Below are positions 42,905 to 50,768 of a DNA stretch of 64,000 nucleotides, piece by piece. Made by a program: the position numbers and the translations under genes. A model generated the notes under the pieces. That model saw only the letters and a program-made list of their open reading frames with translations, was not told where the DNA came from and did not search any database. The stretch is from NCBI RefSeq assembly GCF_021534965.1, contig NZ_CP091037.1, positions 1,900,501 through 1,964,500 on the forward strand, written 5' to 3'. Each line of letters starts with the position of its first letter. The first letter of the stretch is position 1. The stretch is from Muricauda sp. SCSIO 65647. Its GTDB lineage: Bacteria; Bacteroidota; Bacteroidia; Flavobacteriales; Flavobacteriaceae.

Positions 42905-43906
42905 CTAATCCAATTTTTCAGTCAGTTCCTTTATGGTTTTTTGGGCGTTCTTTCCTTCATAGAGAATGCCGTACACAGCATCAATGATCGGGGTCTTAAC
43001 CTTCTTTTCAAGCTCTGATTTGATTTTATGCGCACTCTTGACCGCATAATAGCCCTCGGCGACCATGTTCATTTCCATTATGGCGCTTTTTACCCTATAG
43101 CCCTTTCCGATCATATTGCCAAACATACGATTGCGGCTAAAGGTCGAATAGCCCGTGACCAACAGATCGCCCAGATAGGCTGAGTGGTTGATGTTTCTAT
43201 CGATATTATGAATGCGCTTGGTAAAACGTTTCATCTCACGAATGGCATTGCTCATCAATACACTTTGAAAATTGTCACCATATCCCAAGCCATGTGCTAT
43301 ACCGGCGGCTATGGCATAGATATTCTTGAGCATGGCGGCGTATTCGGTTCCGATGATGTCATCAGAAATTTTGGTCTTGATATAGTGGCTGTTGAGATGT
43401 TCGGCCAAAAGTTCTGCCTTGTCTTTGTCATTGCAGGCAATGGTGAGATATGACAGTCGTTCCAAGGCCACCTCTTCAGCATGGCATGGCCCCGTAATGA
43501 CCCCGATATTTTCATAGGGGATATCGTATTTCTCATGAAAATGTTCGCCAACGATCAATCCTGATTCGGGCACAATGCCCTTTATGGCCGAAAAAATGAT
43601 CTTACCATTTATCGGCACAGTGAGTTTATGAAGTTCTCCATCCAAAAAAGCAGAAGGAATTGCAAAAATGAGCAATTCAGAACCGTGGACCGCCTCGTTG
43701 ATGTCATCGGTTAGGTTCAAATATTCGGTATGCAGTTCAACCGAACTTAAATAGTTGGGGTTGTGCCCCTCTTTTTTGATATGCGCTATAGCATTCGAGT
43801 TGCGCATGTACCAATGAACGGTGTCTAGATTTTCGGTAAGCATCTTGACAATGGCAGTGCCCCAACTTCCACCCCCCAAAACGGCAATCTTTATAGGTCT
43901 TGACAT
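42905..43906 (-). CDS. gpsA: NAD(P)H-dependent glycerol-3-phosphate dehydrogenase
   Basis: About 333 residues. It makes glycerol-3-phosphate for phospholipids. The nucleotide motif AVLGGGSWGTAIVKML is at the N-terminus. Catalytic signatures are ITGPCHAEEVA and GTEYAAMLKNIYAIAAGIAHGLG with the catalytic Lys. I use the ATG at 43906 (MSRPIKIAVLGG). A TACTTTTG promoter box at 43929-43922 would put the longer start at 43924 inside the promoter. Confidence 0.96.
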   Translation of the reverse strand: MSRPIKIAVLGGGSWGTAIVKMLTENLDTVHWYMRNSNAIAHIKKEGHNPNYLSSVELHTEYLNLTDDINEAVHGSELLIFAIPSAFLDGELHKLTVPINGKIIFSAIKGIVPESGLIVGEHFHEKYDIPYENIGVITGPCHAEEVALERLSYLTIACNDKDKAELLAEHLNSHYIKTKISDDIIGTEYAAMLKNIYAIAAGIAHGLGYGDNFQSVLMSNAIREMKRFTKRIHNIDRNINHSAYLGDLLVTGYSTFSRNRMFGNMIGKGYRVKSAIMEMNMVAEGYYAVKSAHKIKSELEKKVKTPIIDAVYGILYEGKNAQKTIKELTEKLD

Positions 43907-43921
43907 AGGTTGAATAAAGTT

Positions 43922-43929
43922 CAAAAGTA
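43922..43929 (-). promoter_or_regulatory. gpsA promoter -7 box
   Basis: TACTTTTG on the minus strand, an exact TAnnTTTG, 15 bases from the chosen ATG. A clear -33 TTG at the right distance is not seen. It decides the gpsA start. Confidence 0.45.
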
Positions 43930-44030
43930 GCCAAATCCAAAATACTCCATATTAAATATTGATTATCAGTATGTTGTGATTTTTGGCATGGTGCTTGGTA
44001 TTTTATTTGTGAACCATAAGACCAAATGAT

Positions 44031-44951
44031 ATGAGAGCAAAAAAACTACTATTCACATTATTGGGTATCGGCCTATTGGCCAGTTCATGTTATACAGAAG
44101 TACTATTGGATGATGACTTCATTGTCGATTCGGCCATCAATACCGATCAAGTACTACGATCATTCGATTTGTGGTATGTCGATATTAATGCTACTACTGG
44201 AAATGGGGAAGTACCTTTTTTACAGAGGGCTTTCACCGTATCTTTTGATAATGGAATACTCTTGGCCAACAATAATATTGTAGGTATTGGTAAAACGGGC
44301 AATGGTTTTGGCATTGATGTCGGCTCTTACGCCACCTTACCGGGCACCGTAGAGATTGACCATGATATCGACGGCCTGTGGCTGCTCGATGTCTTTGCCA
44401 TAAACGGCAATACGTTGGAACTGTATGACCCAAGAAGCGATACTTCCTACTTTTTGAGGGGCTACCAGCGCCATAATTTTGATTACGATCTTGTCTTTTA
44501 TGACAATCTTGATTATTTCTTGCAAGAATATAGGGCTTGGGAGAAGACCTTTACCAGTGAACTAGGTGCCGTTAACGAATTTGACAATGAAAATTTCCTG
44601 CGATTCTTTCCTGGGAATGGTGGTTATTTTCAATCATCGGTTGATGCTGTGGGCACATCAATCCCCAACTTGGTTTGGGATTATGAAGGCGATTACCAGA
44701 TTTACGATACCGATAATGAAATGCTCAAAACTTTAACACTCGATTATGACTTTTTGGGCAATGATTATTTTGAGCTGTACGTTATTGATGATAGTACGAT
44801 TGAACTTTATCACGCAGCTAGTGAAACGGTTTATGAGTTTCGAGGTAGAGGATTTATGCAGTATTTGAAATCGAACGATAAGAAGATGGGTAAAAAGCGT
44901 ACGAGAACGGATAATAAAAAGATGAACGTAATTCAAAAGCGTAAAATGTAA
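44031..44951 (+). CDS. lipoprotein of unknown function
   Basis: A 306-residue lipoprotein (lipobox ASSC). The mature part is rich in Asp, Tyr and Phe and has repeated blocks of beta type: FDLWYVDINATTGNGEVPFLQRAFTVSF, YFLRGYQRHNFDYDLVFYDNLDYFLQEYRAWEKTF, LKTLTLDYDFLGNDYFELYVIDDSTIELYHAASETVYEFRGRGF. Similar flavobacterial proteins have, I believe, been labelled as nicotinate-nucleotide adenylyltransferases, but I see no nucleotidyltransferase motif (no HxGH), so that label would be wrong. The basic C-terminal tail (KKMGKKRTRTDNKK) is unusual. A strong terminator follows. Confidence 0.82.
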   Translation: MRAKKLLFTLLGIGLLASSCYTEVLLDDDFIVDSAINTDQVLRSFDLWYVDINATTGNGEVPFLQRAFTVSFDNGILLANNNIVGIGKTGNGFGIDVGSYATLPGTVEIDHDIDGLWLLDVFAINGNTLELYDPRSDTSYFLRGYQRHNFDYDLVFYDNLDYFLQEYRAWEKTFTSELGAVNEFDNENFLRFFPGNGGYFQSSVDAVGTSIPNLVWDYEGDYQIYDTDNEMLKTLTLDYDFLGNDYFELYVIDDSTIELYHAASETVYEFRGRGFMQYLKSNDKKMGKKRTRTDNKKMNVIQKRKM

Positions 44952-45008
44952 GGATATGTAATGGTCATCGACTATTCAAATAAGTTTTTTGGTTGGTTAT
45001 TTAGTTAG

Positions 45009-45047
45009 AAACCGCCCCAAGCATCTTCAGCTCGGGGCGGTTTTTTT
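45009..45047 (+). terminator. intrinsic terminator after the unknown lipoprotein gene
   Basis: AAACCGCCCC, 15-base loop, GGGGCGGTTT, then TTTT. Ten perfect pairs and a run of seven T in all. Confidence 0.9.
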
Positions 45048-45171
45048 GTTCGAATGAATTCCGTATACCCCTCTGGGGGATCACTAGGTCTGAACCGAAC
45101 ATGATCAAATTGGCCCTGATTATGAATATCGGGGTCTTTTAATTCCAACTCAATTTCGTAACTTTCTGGTT

Positions 45172-46143
45172 ATGAATCCAGAAGAAAAAATAGAAATGGG
45201 CAACAAAGCCCATAAAGAGATTCCAGGCAATCCTTCGACCGCGACCACAAGTACAAAAAAGCTGAATGACCGTTCAGACGGAGAGCCGTTGCGCGTACTG
45301 TCTGAAGCGGATTGGAAATTCTGGATCGAAAACGGCTACGTCATCATCAAAAATGCCGTGCCGAAAGAACAGGCAAAAGCCACGGCAGGTTTTCTGTGGG
45401 AGTTTGAAGAAAAAAAACCCGATGACCCAGAGACTTGGTACATGGCGCCTCGTGCCGAGATGCAGATGAAAGAACTGATCGGCACGGGCATGGTCGAAAT
45501 CTACAATCACCAATTGTTATGGAACAATCGCCAAACCCAAAAGGTATACGACGCTTTTGTGGATATCTGGGGAACAGAAAAATTATGGGTTTCCATTGAT
45601 AGGGCCAATCTGAACTTTCCCAATCGACCAGGATTTGAGCAAAAAGGGTTTATCCATTGGGATTATGACCCAGAAACCAAGCCCCAGAATGTTCAAGGCG
45701 TCTTGGCTTTGGCCGATCAGCTTGACACAACAATGGGTGGATTTCAATGTATACCGTGGTTATTCAGAAATTACGATACTTGGAAGCTTACCCAGCCCGA
45801 AGATCGAGACCATTTTCAGCCCGATGTTACCGGTTTGGAGGATAAAATTGTCAAAGTATCCATGGAAGCTGGTGATCTGCTCATCTTCAATAGTCTTCAA
45901 CCACATGGAATCCGTCCCAATAAATCAAAAGACAAGGTACGTATAGCCCAGTATATCTCTATGATGCCAGCAGAAGAAGACAATGAAGCAATTCGCGACT
46001 GGCGCATCCATTCATGGAAAAATAGAGTGGCCCCCGAGGGCTATGCTTTTCCCGGTGATCCTAGAAATTGGGAACGTGATAAATATGAAACGGCCCAGCT
46101 TTCAGAATTGGGTGAAAAACTATTGGGTTTAAAAAGGTGGTGA
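45172..46143 (+). CDS. phytanoyl-CoA dioxygenase (PhyH) family protein
   Basis: A 323-residue Fe(II)/2-oxoglutarate-type oxygenase. The iron motif is His162-x-Asp164 in GFIHWDYDPE and the distal His245 in LQPHGIRPN, with a following Arg248 for 2-oxoglutarate. The N-terminal region WIENGYVIIKNAVPKEQAKA is the usual PhyH lead-in. PhyH enzymes hydroxylate many small molecules; the substrate here is unknown. It stands alone on this strand, abutting the convergent DinB gene with no gap. A weak -7 box TAACTTTC sits just before the ATG. Confidence 0.88.
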   Translation: MNPEEKIEMGNKAHKEIPGNPSTATTSTKKLNDRSDGEPLRVLSEADWKFWIENGYVIIKNAVPKEQAKATAGFLWEFEEKKPDDPETWYMAPRAEMQMKELIGTGMVEIYNHQLLWNNRQTQKVYDAFVDIWGTEKLWVSIDRANLNFPNRPGFEQKGFIHWDYDPETKPQNVQGVLALADQLDTTMGGFQCIPWLFRNYDTWKLTQPEDRDHFQPDVTGLEDKIVKVSMEAGDLLIFNSLQPHGIRPNKSKDKVRIAQYISMMPAEEDNEAIRDWRIHSWKNRVAPEGYAFPGDPRNWERDKYETAQLSELGEKLLGLKRW

Positions 46144-46731
46144 TCATTCCCTTATCTTGCCCAAGAAGACACTGACATTCGGATTCTTCGGATTACCATT
46201 TGCCCTGCGCATCAACACGATTTGCCCTGTATGGTAGATGCAGTCTGAGAGCATGCCGTTGAGCATGTTCCAGAAGGGAAAATCACTTTTTTTGTCACCG
46301 CGTTGAAAGATGACCTTCGAGTTTTCAAAATCATCGTCTTGCATAGCGGAATAAAGTTTGCTCGCCGCCTGTAAATTTTCTAAGGTCTTTTTGCGAAGCT
46401 CATCAAATGAATAATGGCCAAAATCTTTGGGTTGCACATTGGGCGTGGCACTGGGGGCGTTCAAAATGGTTTCTGACATGCTATGGATGTGCTGCAGGGT
46501 CTCCATAACGGTTCGGGCCTCTTCAGAGGGTTTATAGTCAAGGTCTGATGGCGTCAAACCATCAGTCGCCCAATAATAGCGAAAACCGAGACCATCGACC
46601 AACCGTGAAACAATGTTTCCAGAAGTATATTCGGAAGGATAGTCAGGAATTTGGTGATAAGGCAGACCCATTTCTTGAGCTTGAACATTGATGATCAAAA
46701 ATAGGAACAAAACACTGAGACAAGGTTTCAT
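46144..46731 (-). CDS. exported DinB-fold protein
   Basis: About 195 residues with a signal peptide (ending NVQAQ). The mature part is a DinB-like four-helix bundle: IVSRLVDGLGFRYYWATDGL, TVMETLQHIHSMSETIL, FWNMLNGMLSDCIYHTGQIVLMRRANGNP. The His residues in LQHIHSM and YHTGQI fit the metal triad of DinB/YfiT proteins. Export of a DinB protein is unusual but seen in Bacteroidota. Last gene of a three-gene unit of secreted proteins. The ATG at 46731 is chosen because upstream in-frame ATGs overlap the YCII gene. Confidence 0.85.
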   Translation of the reverse strand: MKPCLSVLFLFLIINVQAQEMGLPYHQIPDYPSEYTSGNIVSRLVDGLGFRYYWATDGLTPSDLDYKPSEEARTVMETLQHIHSMSETILNAPSATPNVQPKDFGHYSFDELRKKTLENLQAASKLYSAMQDDDFENSKVIFQRGDKKSDFPFWNMLNGMLSDCIYHTGQIVLMRRANGNPKNPNVSVFLGKIRE

Positions 46732-46741
46732 AGGCGATATA

Positions 46742-47101
46742 TTATTCGATGCAACCTTTGTAGAACGGAGCAAAGGCATGTACCTCAACATTGAAAAGAT
46801 GGTGCTGTACGGCAATATCAGAATTAACAAGTTTTTTGGCGGCGTCAAGATTGGGGGCCTTTAACACGATCATGCCGGTATCAGCATATCGAGCACCCAA
46901 GGTGATGATAGTATCATTACGAAGCTTTTTTAAAAAAGCGGAATGGTCTTTGAAATAGGGTTGTTCATTAGGAGATTTTTCGGTATTCCAATTCTCCCCC
47001 ACGGTATAGAGAACCACAAAAAGAGATTCTTTTTTATCGTCTGTTTCTTGGCCCGTCACCAACATGGGAACCAAAAGAAATAAGAAGAGTAATCGCATCA
47101 T
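46742..47101 (-). CDS. exported YCII-like protein
   Basis: A 119-residue protein with a signal peptide (ending VTGQ). The remainder is a YCII-like alpha+beta domain: LFVVLYTVGENWN, YFKDHSAFLKKLRNDTIITLGARY, MIVLKAPNLDAAKKLVNSDIAVQHHLFNVEVHAFAPFY. The His in KDHSAFL is the conserved catalytic or ligand residue of the family. It lies between two other exported proteins with gaps of 6 and 10 bases, so the three probably work together outside the cytoplasm. A second exported YCII-like protein is encoded at 8238-8738. Confidence 0.82.
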   Translation of the reverse strand: MMRLLFLFLLVPMLVTGQETDDKKESLFVVLYTVGENWNTEKSPNEQPYFKDHSAFLKKLRNDTIITLGARYADTGMIVLKAPNLDAAKKLVNSDIAVQHHLFNVEVHAFAPFYKGCIE

Positions 47102-47107
47102 GTAAAA

Positions 47108-47818
47108 TTAAGGCATTCGTGTGCTCCAAATTTCATAGATAGGTTGGCCTTTGCTGCTAAGCCCTGAATGGTGCCAACCACCATCTTTTAGTTCATAATC
47201 GAACTGTAGGCTTGCCCCGACCCGGGAATTATCGCGTGAGAAAAACTCGATGTTCTCGGTGTACTTGCCTTCTGCCGTGGTATAGGTGCCCCCGCCGGTA
47301 CCCATAAACTCTGCTGTTTCGGTGTTGTAGGCAATCCATTGAAATCGGGTGCCCGACAGAATTTTCATGGTCTTTCTCGGCCTGTTGGTATCCATCTGGC
47401 GCATCTCATCGTTTTGTTTACGCCCTGAAATCAGCCACGCCCCTGCCAAATCACCGGGAGTACCATCATCGATGCGCTTCCAAACCATATCAACATCTTT
47501 GATGCGCAATTCATCGCTATCGAAAATTACTTCAAAAGAAGTTGTGGTGCCAACCCGTTCAGGTTTCTTGGTGTCGAATTCGATCGTCTCGGTCATCGTA
47601 TTGCCATCTAAGCTCCAAGTGCCTCCGTTTGTGCTTACAAAGGCTCCTGTTTCGGCATCGTAAAAAGTGGCCGCTTGATAGCCATCGGCAAAAATGACCA
47701 CATTTCTGAGCAGGTTGCCTTCATGGGAGGTAGTGGCCTCCCAAGCCCCGATAAGCGACTGCCCCTGAATCGAAAGTGAAAAGATCAACAATAGTGACGG
47801 GAAGAGATATTTTTTCAT
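47108..47818 (-). CDS. secreted protein with duplicated lipocalin-like beta domain
   Basis: A 236-residue protein with a signal peptide (ending IQGQ). Two similar halves are visible. LIGAWEATT...VVIFADGYQAATFYDAETGAFVSTNGGTWSLDGNTMTETIEF matches LAGAWLISG...MKILSGTRFQWIAYNTETAEFMGTGGGTYTTAEGKYTENIEF. Each half looks like a small antiparallel beta barrel. Ligand unknown. It is the first gene of the secreted trio and follows a strong terminator. Confidence 0.85.
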   Translation of the reverse strand: MKKYLFPSLLLIFSLSIQGQSLIGAWEATTSHEGNLLRNVVIFADGYQAATFYDAETGAFVSTNGGTWSLDGNTMTETIEFDTKKPERVGTTTSFEVIFDSDELRIKDVDMVWKRIDDGTPGDLAGAWLISGRKQNDEMRQMDTNRPRKTMKILSGTRFQWIAYNTETAEFMGTGGGTYTTAEGKYTENIEFFSRDNSRVGASLQFDYELKDGGWHHSGLSSKGQPIYEIWSTRMP

Positions 47819-47847
47819 TTTCTTATGCTTAGTGTTTTATCTGAACA

Positions 47848-47888
47848 AAAAATACCGCTCTCCCCATTTATTTGAAAGCGGTATTTTT
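47848..47888. terminator. bidirectional-type terminator after the cytochrome c gene
   Basis: AAAAATACCGCT, 17-base loop, AGCGGTATTTTT: twelve perfect pairs with A/T tracts on both sides. It lies 18 bases past the cytochrome gene stop on the minus strand. Confidence 0.85.
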
Positions 47889-47906
47889 CATAATTGATTT
47901 AAAGTG

Positions 47907-48389
47907 TTATAGTTTTCTTAGATACTCGGCTATATCGCGGGCTTCGTCTTCGGTCAAGTTTTGGTTCAACATGATGGCGTTGTTGTATTCTTTCAACAAA
48001 GCCTTGGCAATAGGGTCTTCTTTTAGCATACCATCAGGGTTCAGAATCATGTTCATGACCCATTCGGGACTACGTCGCTCATAGACCCCTGCCATTGCCG
48101 GACCGATCATACGTTGATCGACCATATGGCAAGCGATACATATGGTATTGAACTTTGCTTCGCCACGGGCGGCCATTTCTTCATTGATCTCATCAGGAAA
48201 TTTCAGGTCTTTGATAGGCCCGACACCTTTATTGTTCAAATCAACGGGCACACCCTCACTGGTCTCCACTTTTTTCTCTTCTTTTTTGGTGCGGCTCACC
48301 TCAAACCCATCATCTTTTTTTTCTTCCTTTTTACCCCCACAGCCCACTATAAAAGCTCCTAGGGCCAGAAACAATATTGCTTTTTTCAT
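47907..48389 (-). CDS. monohaem c-type cytochrome lipoprotein
   Basis: About 160 residues. Signal peptide with lipobox VGCG, a charged Lys/Glu linker and a class I cytochrome c domain. The haem motif is CIACH in FNTICIACHMVDQRMIGPAMAGV, and the probable axial Met is in NNAIMLNQNLTEDEARDIAEYLRKL. It is a small electron carrier tethered to the envelope; its partner is not encoded nearby. The ATG at 48389 gives a normal signal peptide, while earlier in-frame ATGs lie inside the upstream hydrolase gene. Confidence 0.92.
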   Translation of the reverse strand: MKKAILFLALGAFIVGCGGKKEEKKDDGFEVSRTKKEEKKVETSEGVPVDLNNKGVGPIKDLKFPDEINEEMAARGEAKFNTICIACHMVDQRMIGPAMAGVYERRSPEWVMNMILNPDGMLKEDPIAKALLKEYNNAIMLNQNLTEDEARDIAEYLRKL

Positions 48390-48420
48390 ATTCAAAATAT
48401 TGGAATTACTAATATAAAGG

Positions 48421-49395
48421 TTATTTGTCATTTTGGGCCAATGCGGCAAAAAACTTAACTGCCCGCTGTTCGGCATAGGTCACGTTTTGTTTTCCCCAGA
48501 AACCCACATGGCCACCAAAATCGGGCACTTCGAGATGTACATGTTCATTGGCTTCCGCTTCGTCAAAGGGATAGCAATTGCTCCCTAGAAATGAATCGTT
48601 TTTTGCATTGATGATAAGACTGGGCACGTTCACATTTGACAAAAATTGTTTACTGCTGCATTGCCGGTAGTAATCCAAGGCATCTACAAAACCATGGGCG
48701 GGACCTGTATAGACATCATCAAAATCTTTCAGTGTCACTATCGAATCGATCCGTGCTTTTGAAACACGTTCAGGAAATAAGTGATGCTTTTCTTTCAATT
48801 TGGCTAACAGATGTTTTTTGAACCTTCGGGCATACAATATGTTTTTGGGTTTCAACAACTCGATACAGGCATCATGTAAATCACAAGGTACCGAGACCGC
48901 TACGGCCCCTTTCACCTGTTCAGGAATCATATTGCCCTCACCCAAATATTTTAGGGCAACATTACCGCCCAAGCTGTATCCCTTCAAGTAGAGTTCTTTG
49001 TACGTTCTGGTGCTCAGAATGTGATCGACGACGGCCACCAAATCATCAGTGGCCCCAGAGTGGTACGATTTATATTTTCGGTTGGGTTCGCCACTGCATC
49101 CCCGAAAATTCACGGCACAGGTATCAAAACCATAGCTATTGAGCTGTTTGGCACTGCCCGTAATATAGGGGCGTTGGGCATTGCCTTCTAAACCGTGCAA
49201 CAAAATGACCGCTTTTTGGGTAGGGGCAGCGCTTTCACTCCAATCAAGGTCCAAAAAGTCACCATCTGGTAATTCAAGCCGTTCACGTTGTTGTACCACA
49301 CCATCGACCTTTCTCAACAAGCCATGGTAAATGGTTGAAAAGTGTCCATTTCTGAATAAAAATGGAGGTTGGTAATCGGCAGGGACCAAAGGCAT
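48421..49395 (-). CDS. YheT-like alpha/beta hydrolase
   Basis: A 324-residue cytoplasmic hydrolase. HGLEGNAQRPYITGSAKQL and VNFRGCSGEPNR mark the YheT/ABHD1 group. The nucleophile Ser is in KGYSLGGNVALKYLGE, Asp in INAKNDSFL and His near DFGGHVGFWG. Some members act on acyl or medium-chain esters; the natural substrate is unclear. It overlaps the bestrophin gene by one base, so they are co-transcribed. Confidence 0.9.
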   Translation of the reverse strand: MPLVPADYQPPFLFRNGHFSTIYHGLLRKVDGVVQQRERLELPDGDFLDLDWSESAAPTQKAVILLHGLEGNAQRPYITGSAKQLNSYGFDTCAVNFRGCSGEPNRKYKSYHSGATDDLVAVVDHILSTRTYKELYLKGYSLGGNVALKYLGEGNMIPEQVKGAVAVSVPCDLHDACIELLKPKNILYARRFKKHLLAKLKEKHHLFPERVSKARIDSIVTLKDFDDVYTGPAHGFVDALDYYRQCSSKQFLSNVNVPSLIINAKNDSFLGSNCYPFDEAEANEHVHLEVPDFGGHVGFWGKQNVTYAEQRAVKFFAALAQNDK

Positions 49396-50396
49396 CAGTA
49401 TAGAATATTGTGCATGGGCCGGGTCTTTTCTGGCAAGTGCTCCTCATCGAGCATATCGCGTAGATCGATTTCTATGGTACGGCAAAGGGCCGTCATGGGC
49501 ACATCGTTGATACGGCCCTCGAACGGGTCTTCACTGTTGCTTCCGATTTTTTCCATAGTGGTGAAAATCCAAGAGATGAGCACCGAAAAGAAAATCATGA
49601 GTACGATGTACCACCAATTGTTGCCGACCTCGAGTTTATCGAGGTTGCTCTCAAAGACGTTCAGCAATCCAAAAGGCAACAACAAGATGAAAATCCATGT
49701 GAACACTGTGCTGAAATAGGCATATTGCCTAGGGAAAGGGGTGTTCTTGATACGCTCGCACTTACCTTGAAGATTATAAAGTTCTTCTAAATTGTTGTGA
49801 AAGACCTGCTTGTCGAACTCAGTGATTTTTTCCTCTTCCAGCAATTTTTTGAGCTGCAGCCCTTGGTTTTTTACAAGATGCGTAGCGACATTCTTTCGGT
49901 TTTCAAGGTCATCGACCTCTGTTGCATCGAGCAATAACTCCATACCACTGCAGACAGGATTGCGCTCACCATGCTTGTCAAAAAGGCGCTCGACCGATTT
50001 GTTTTCTTTAATCGAAAATGAGGTCGGTTGCCGTAGTTGAATACGCAGGGCATTGATCCAAGCGATGTGTCGGTGGATCAATTGTATCTGGGCATTTCGG
50101 TCGTTTTGTACAAAACAGAGTACGTTGTTGGCCCAAGTTCGTGAATAGTTCACGATGCCCCCCCAAATCTTTCTGGCTTCCCAAAAGCGGTCATAGCTCT
50201 GACTGTTCTTGAAACCAATATAAAATGCCACCGCGATACCGATGACCGATAACGGCTGAAAGGGGATGTCAATATGATTCCAATTCAAATAATGATAGAG
50301 TCCGAAGACTAGGCAGGCATATATGGTGAAAAACAATAAGTTTTTCCACGCAAAGCGCAAAATGATGCCCCAGCTGATATTTCTTTTGATATACAT
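49395..50396 (-). CDS. bestrophin family ion channel protein
   Basis: A 333-residue inner-membrane protein of the bestrophin/UPF0187 family. Four hydrophobic segments are seen (LLFFTIYACLVFGLYHYL, PLSVIGIAVAFYIGFKNSQSYDRFWEARKIWGGIVNYSRTW, TVFTWIFILLLPFGLLNVF, WWYIVLMIFFSVLISWIFTTMEKIG), with the family motif NSQSYDRFWEARK. The end NDVPMTALCRTIEIDLRDML is also typical. Eukaryotic bestrophins are chloride channels; bacterial KpBest conducts cations. The ion here is unknown. Confidence 0.92.
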   Translation of the reverse strand: MYIKRNISWGIILRFAWKNLLFFTIYACLVFGLYHYLNWNHIDIPFQPLSVIGIAVAFYIGFKNSQSYDRFWEARKIWGGIVNYSRTWANNVLCFVQNDRNAQIQLIHRHIAWINALRIQLRQPTSFSIKENKSVERLFDKHGERNPVCSGMELLLDATEVDDLENRKNVATHLVKNQGLQLKKLLEEEKITEFDKQVFHNNLEELYNLQGKCERIKNTPFPRQYAYFSTVFTWIFILLLPFGLLNVFESNLDKLEVGNNWWYIVLMIFFSVLISWIFTTMEKIGSNSEDPFEGRINDVPMTALCRTIEIDLRDMLDEEHLPEKTRPMHNILY

Positions 50397-50482
50397 GATC
50401 GATCAGGTAAAATCTAAAAATACTCAAATCTCCAAGATTTCGCTTTATCTTAAAATTGGAAAGTGAACTTTGTCGTAATTTT

Positions 50483-50767
50483 ATGGATATGGGGCTAAGA
50501 GCAAAAAAATGTGAGCATCTAGAGGCTGTCAAAGAAGTAAAAAAAACCAAAACTTATGAATGTGAGGCTTGTGTGGGGATCGGTGGTTCTTGGGTGCACC
50601 TAAGAACATGTCAGAAATGCGGTGTCACCCTATGTTGTGACAGCTCACCCAATAAACATGCCCGTAAACATGCTGAATCACACAAACATCCTGTCATAAG
50701 TTCTGCCGAACCCAATGAAAAATGGCTCTGGTGCTACGAACACAAGACCATAATGAAATATACATAA
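50483..50767 (+). CDS. UBP-type zinc finger protein
   Basis: About 94 residues forming one UBP zinc finger, named for eukaryotic ubiquitin proteases. Cys/His ligands: KCEHL, YECEACVGIGGSWVHLRTCQKCGVTLCCDSS, KHARKHAESHKHPV, WLWCYEHK. The start at 50483 (MDMGLRAKKCEHL) is preferred over 50456, because the extra residues precede the fold. Bacteria lack ubiquitin, so it must bind something else, perhaps a C-terminal peptide. It is one base from the cNMP/TrxR-like gene, a pairing that points to a shared function. Confidence 0.88.
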   Translation: MDMGLRAKKCEHLEAVKEVKKTKTYECEACVGIGGSWVHLRTCQKCGVTLCCDSSPNKHARKHAESHKHPVISSAEPNEKWLWCYEHKTIMKYT

Positions 50768-50768
50768 T

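Noticed and set aside
44031-44951. Label as nicotinate-nucleotide adenylyltransferase
   Set aside because: The protein is a lipoprotein with no nucleotidyltransferase motif; that name would be a propagated error.
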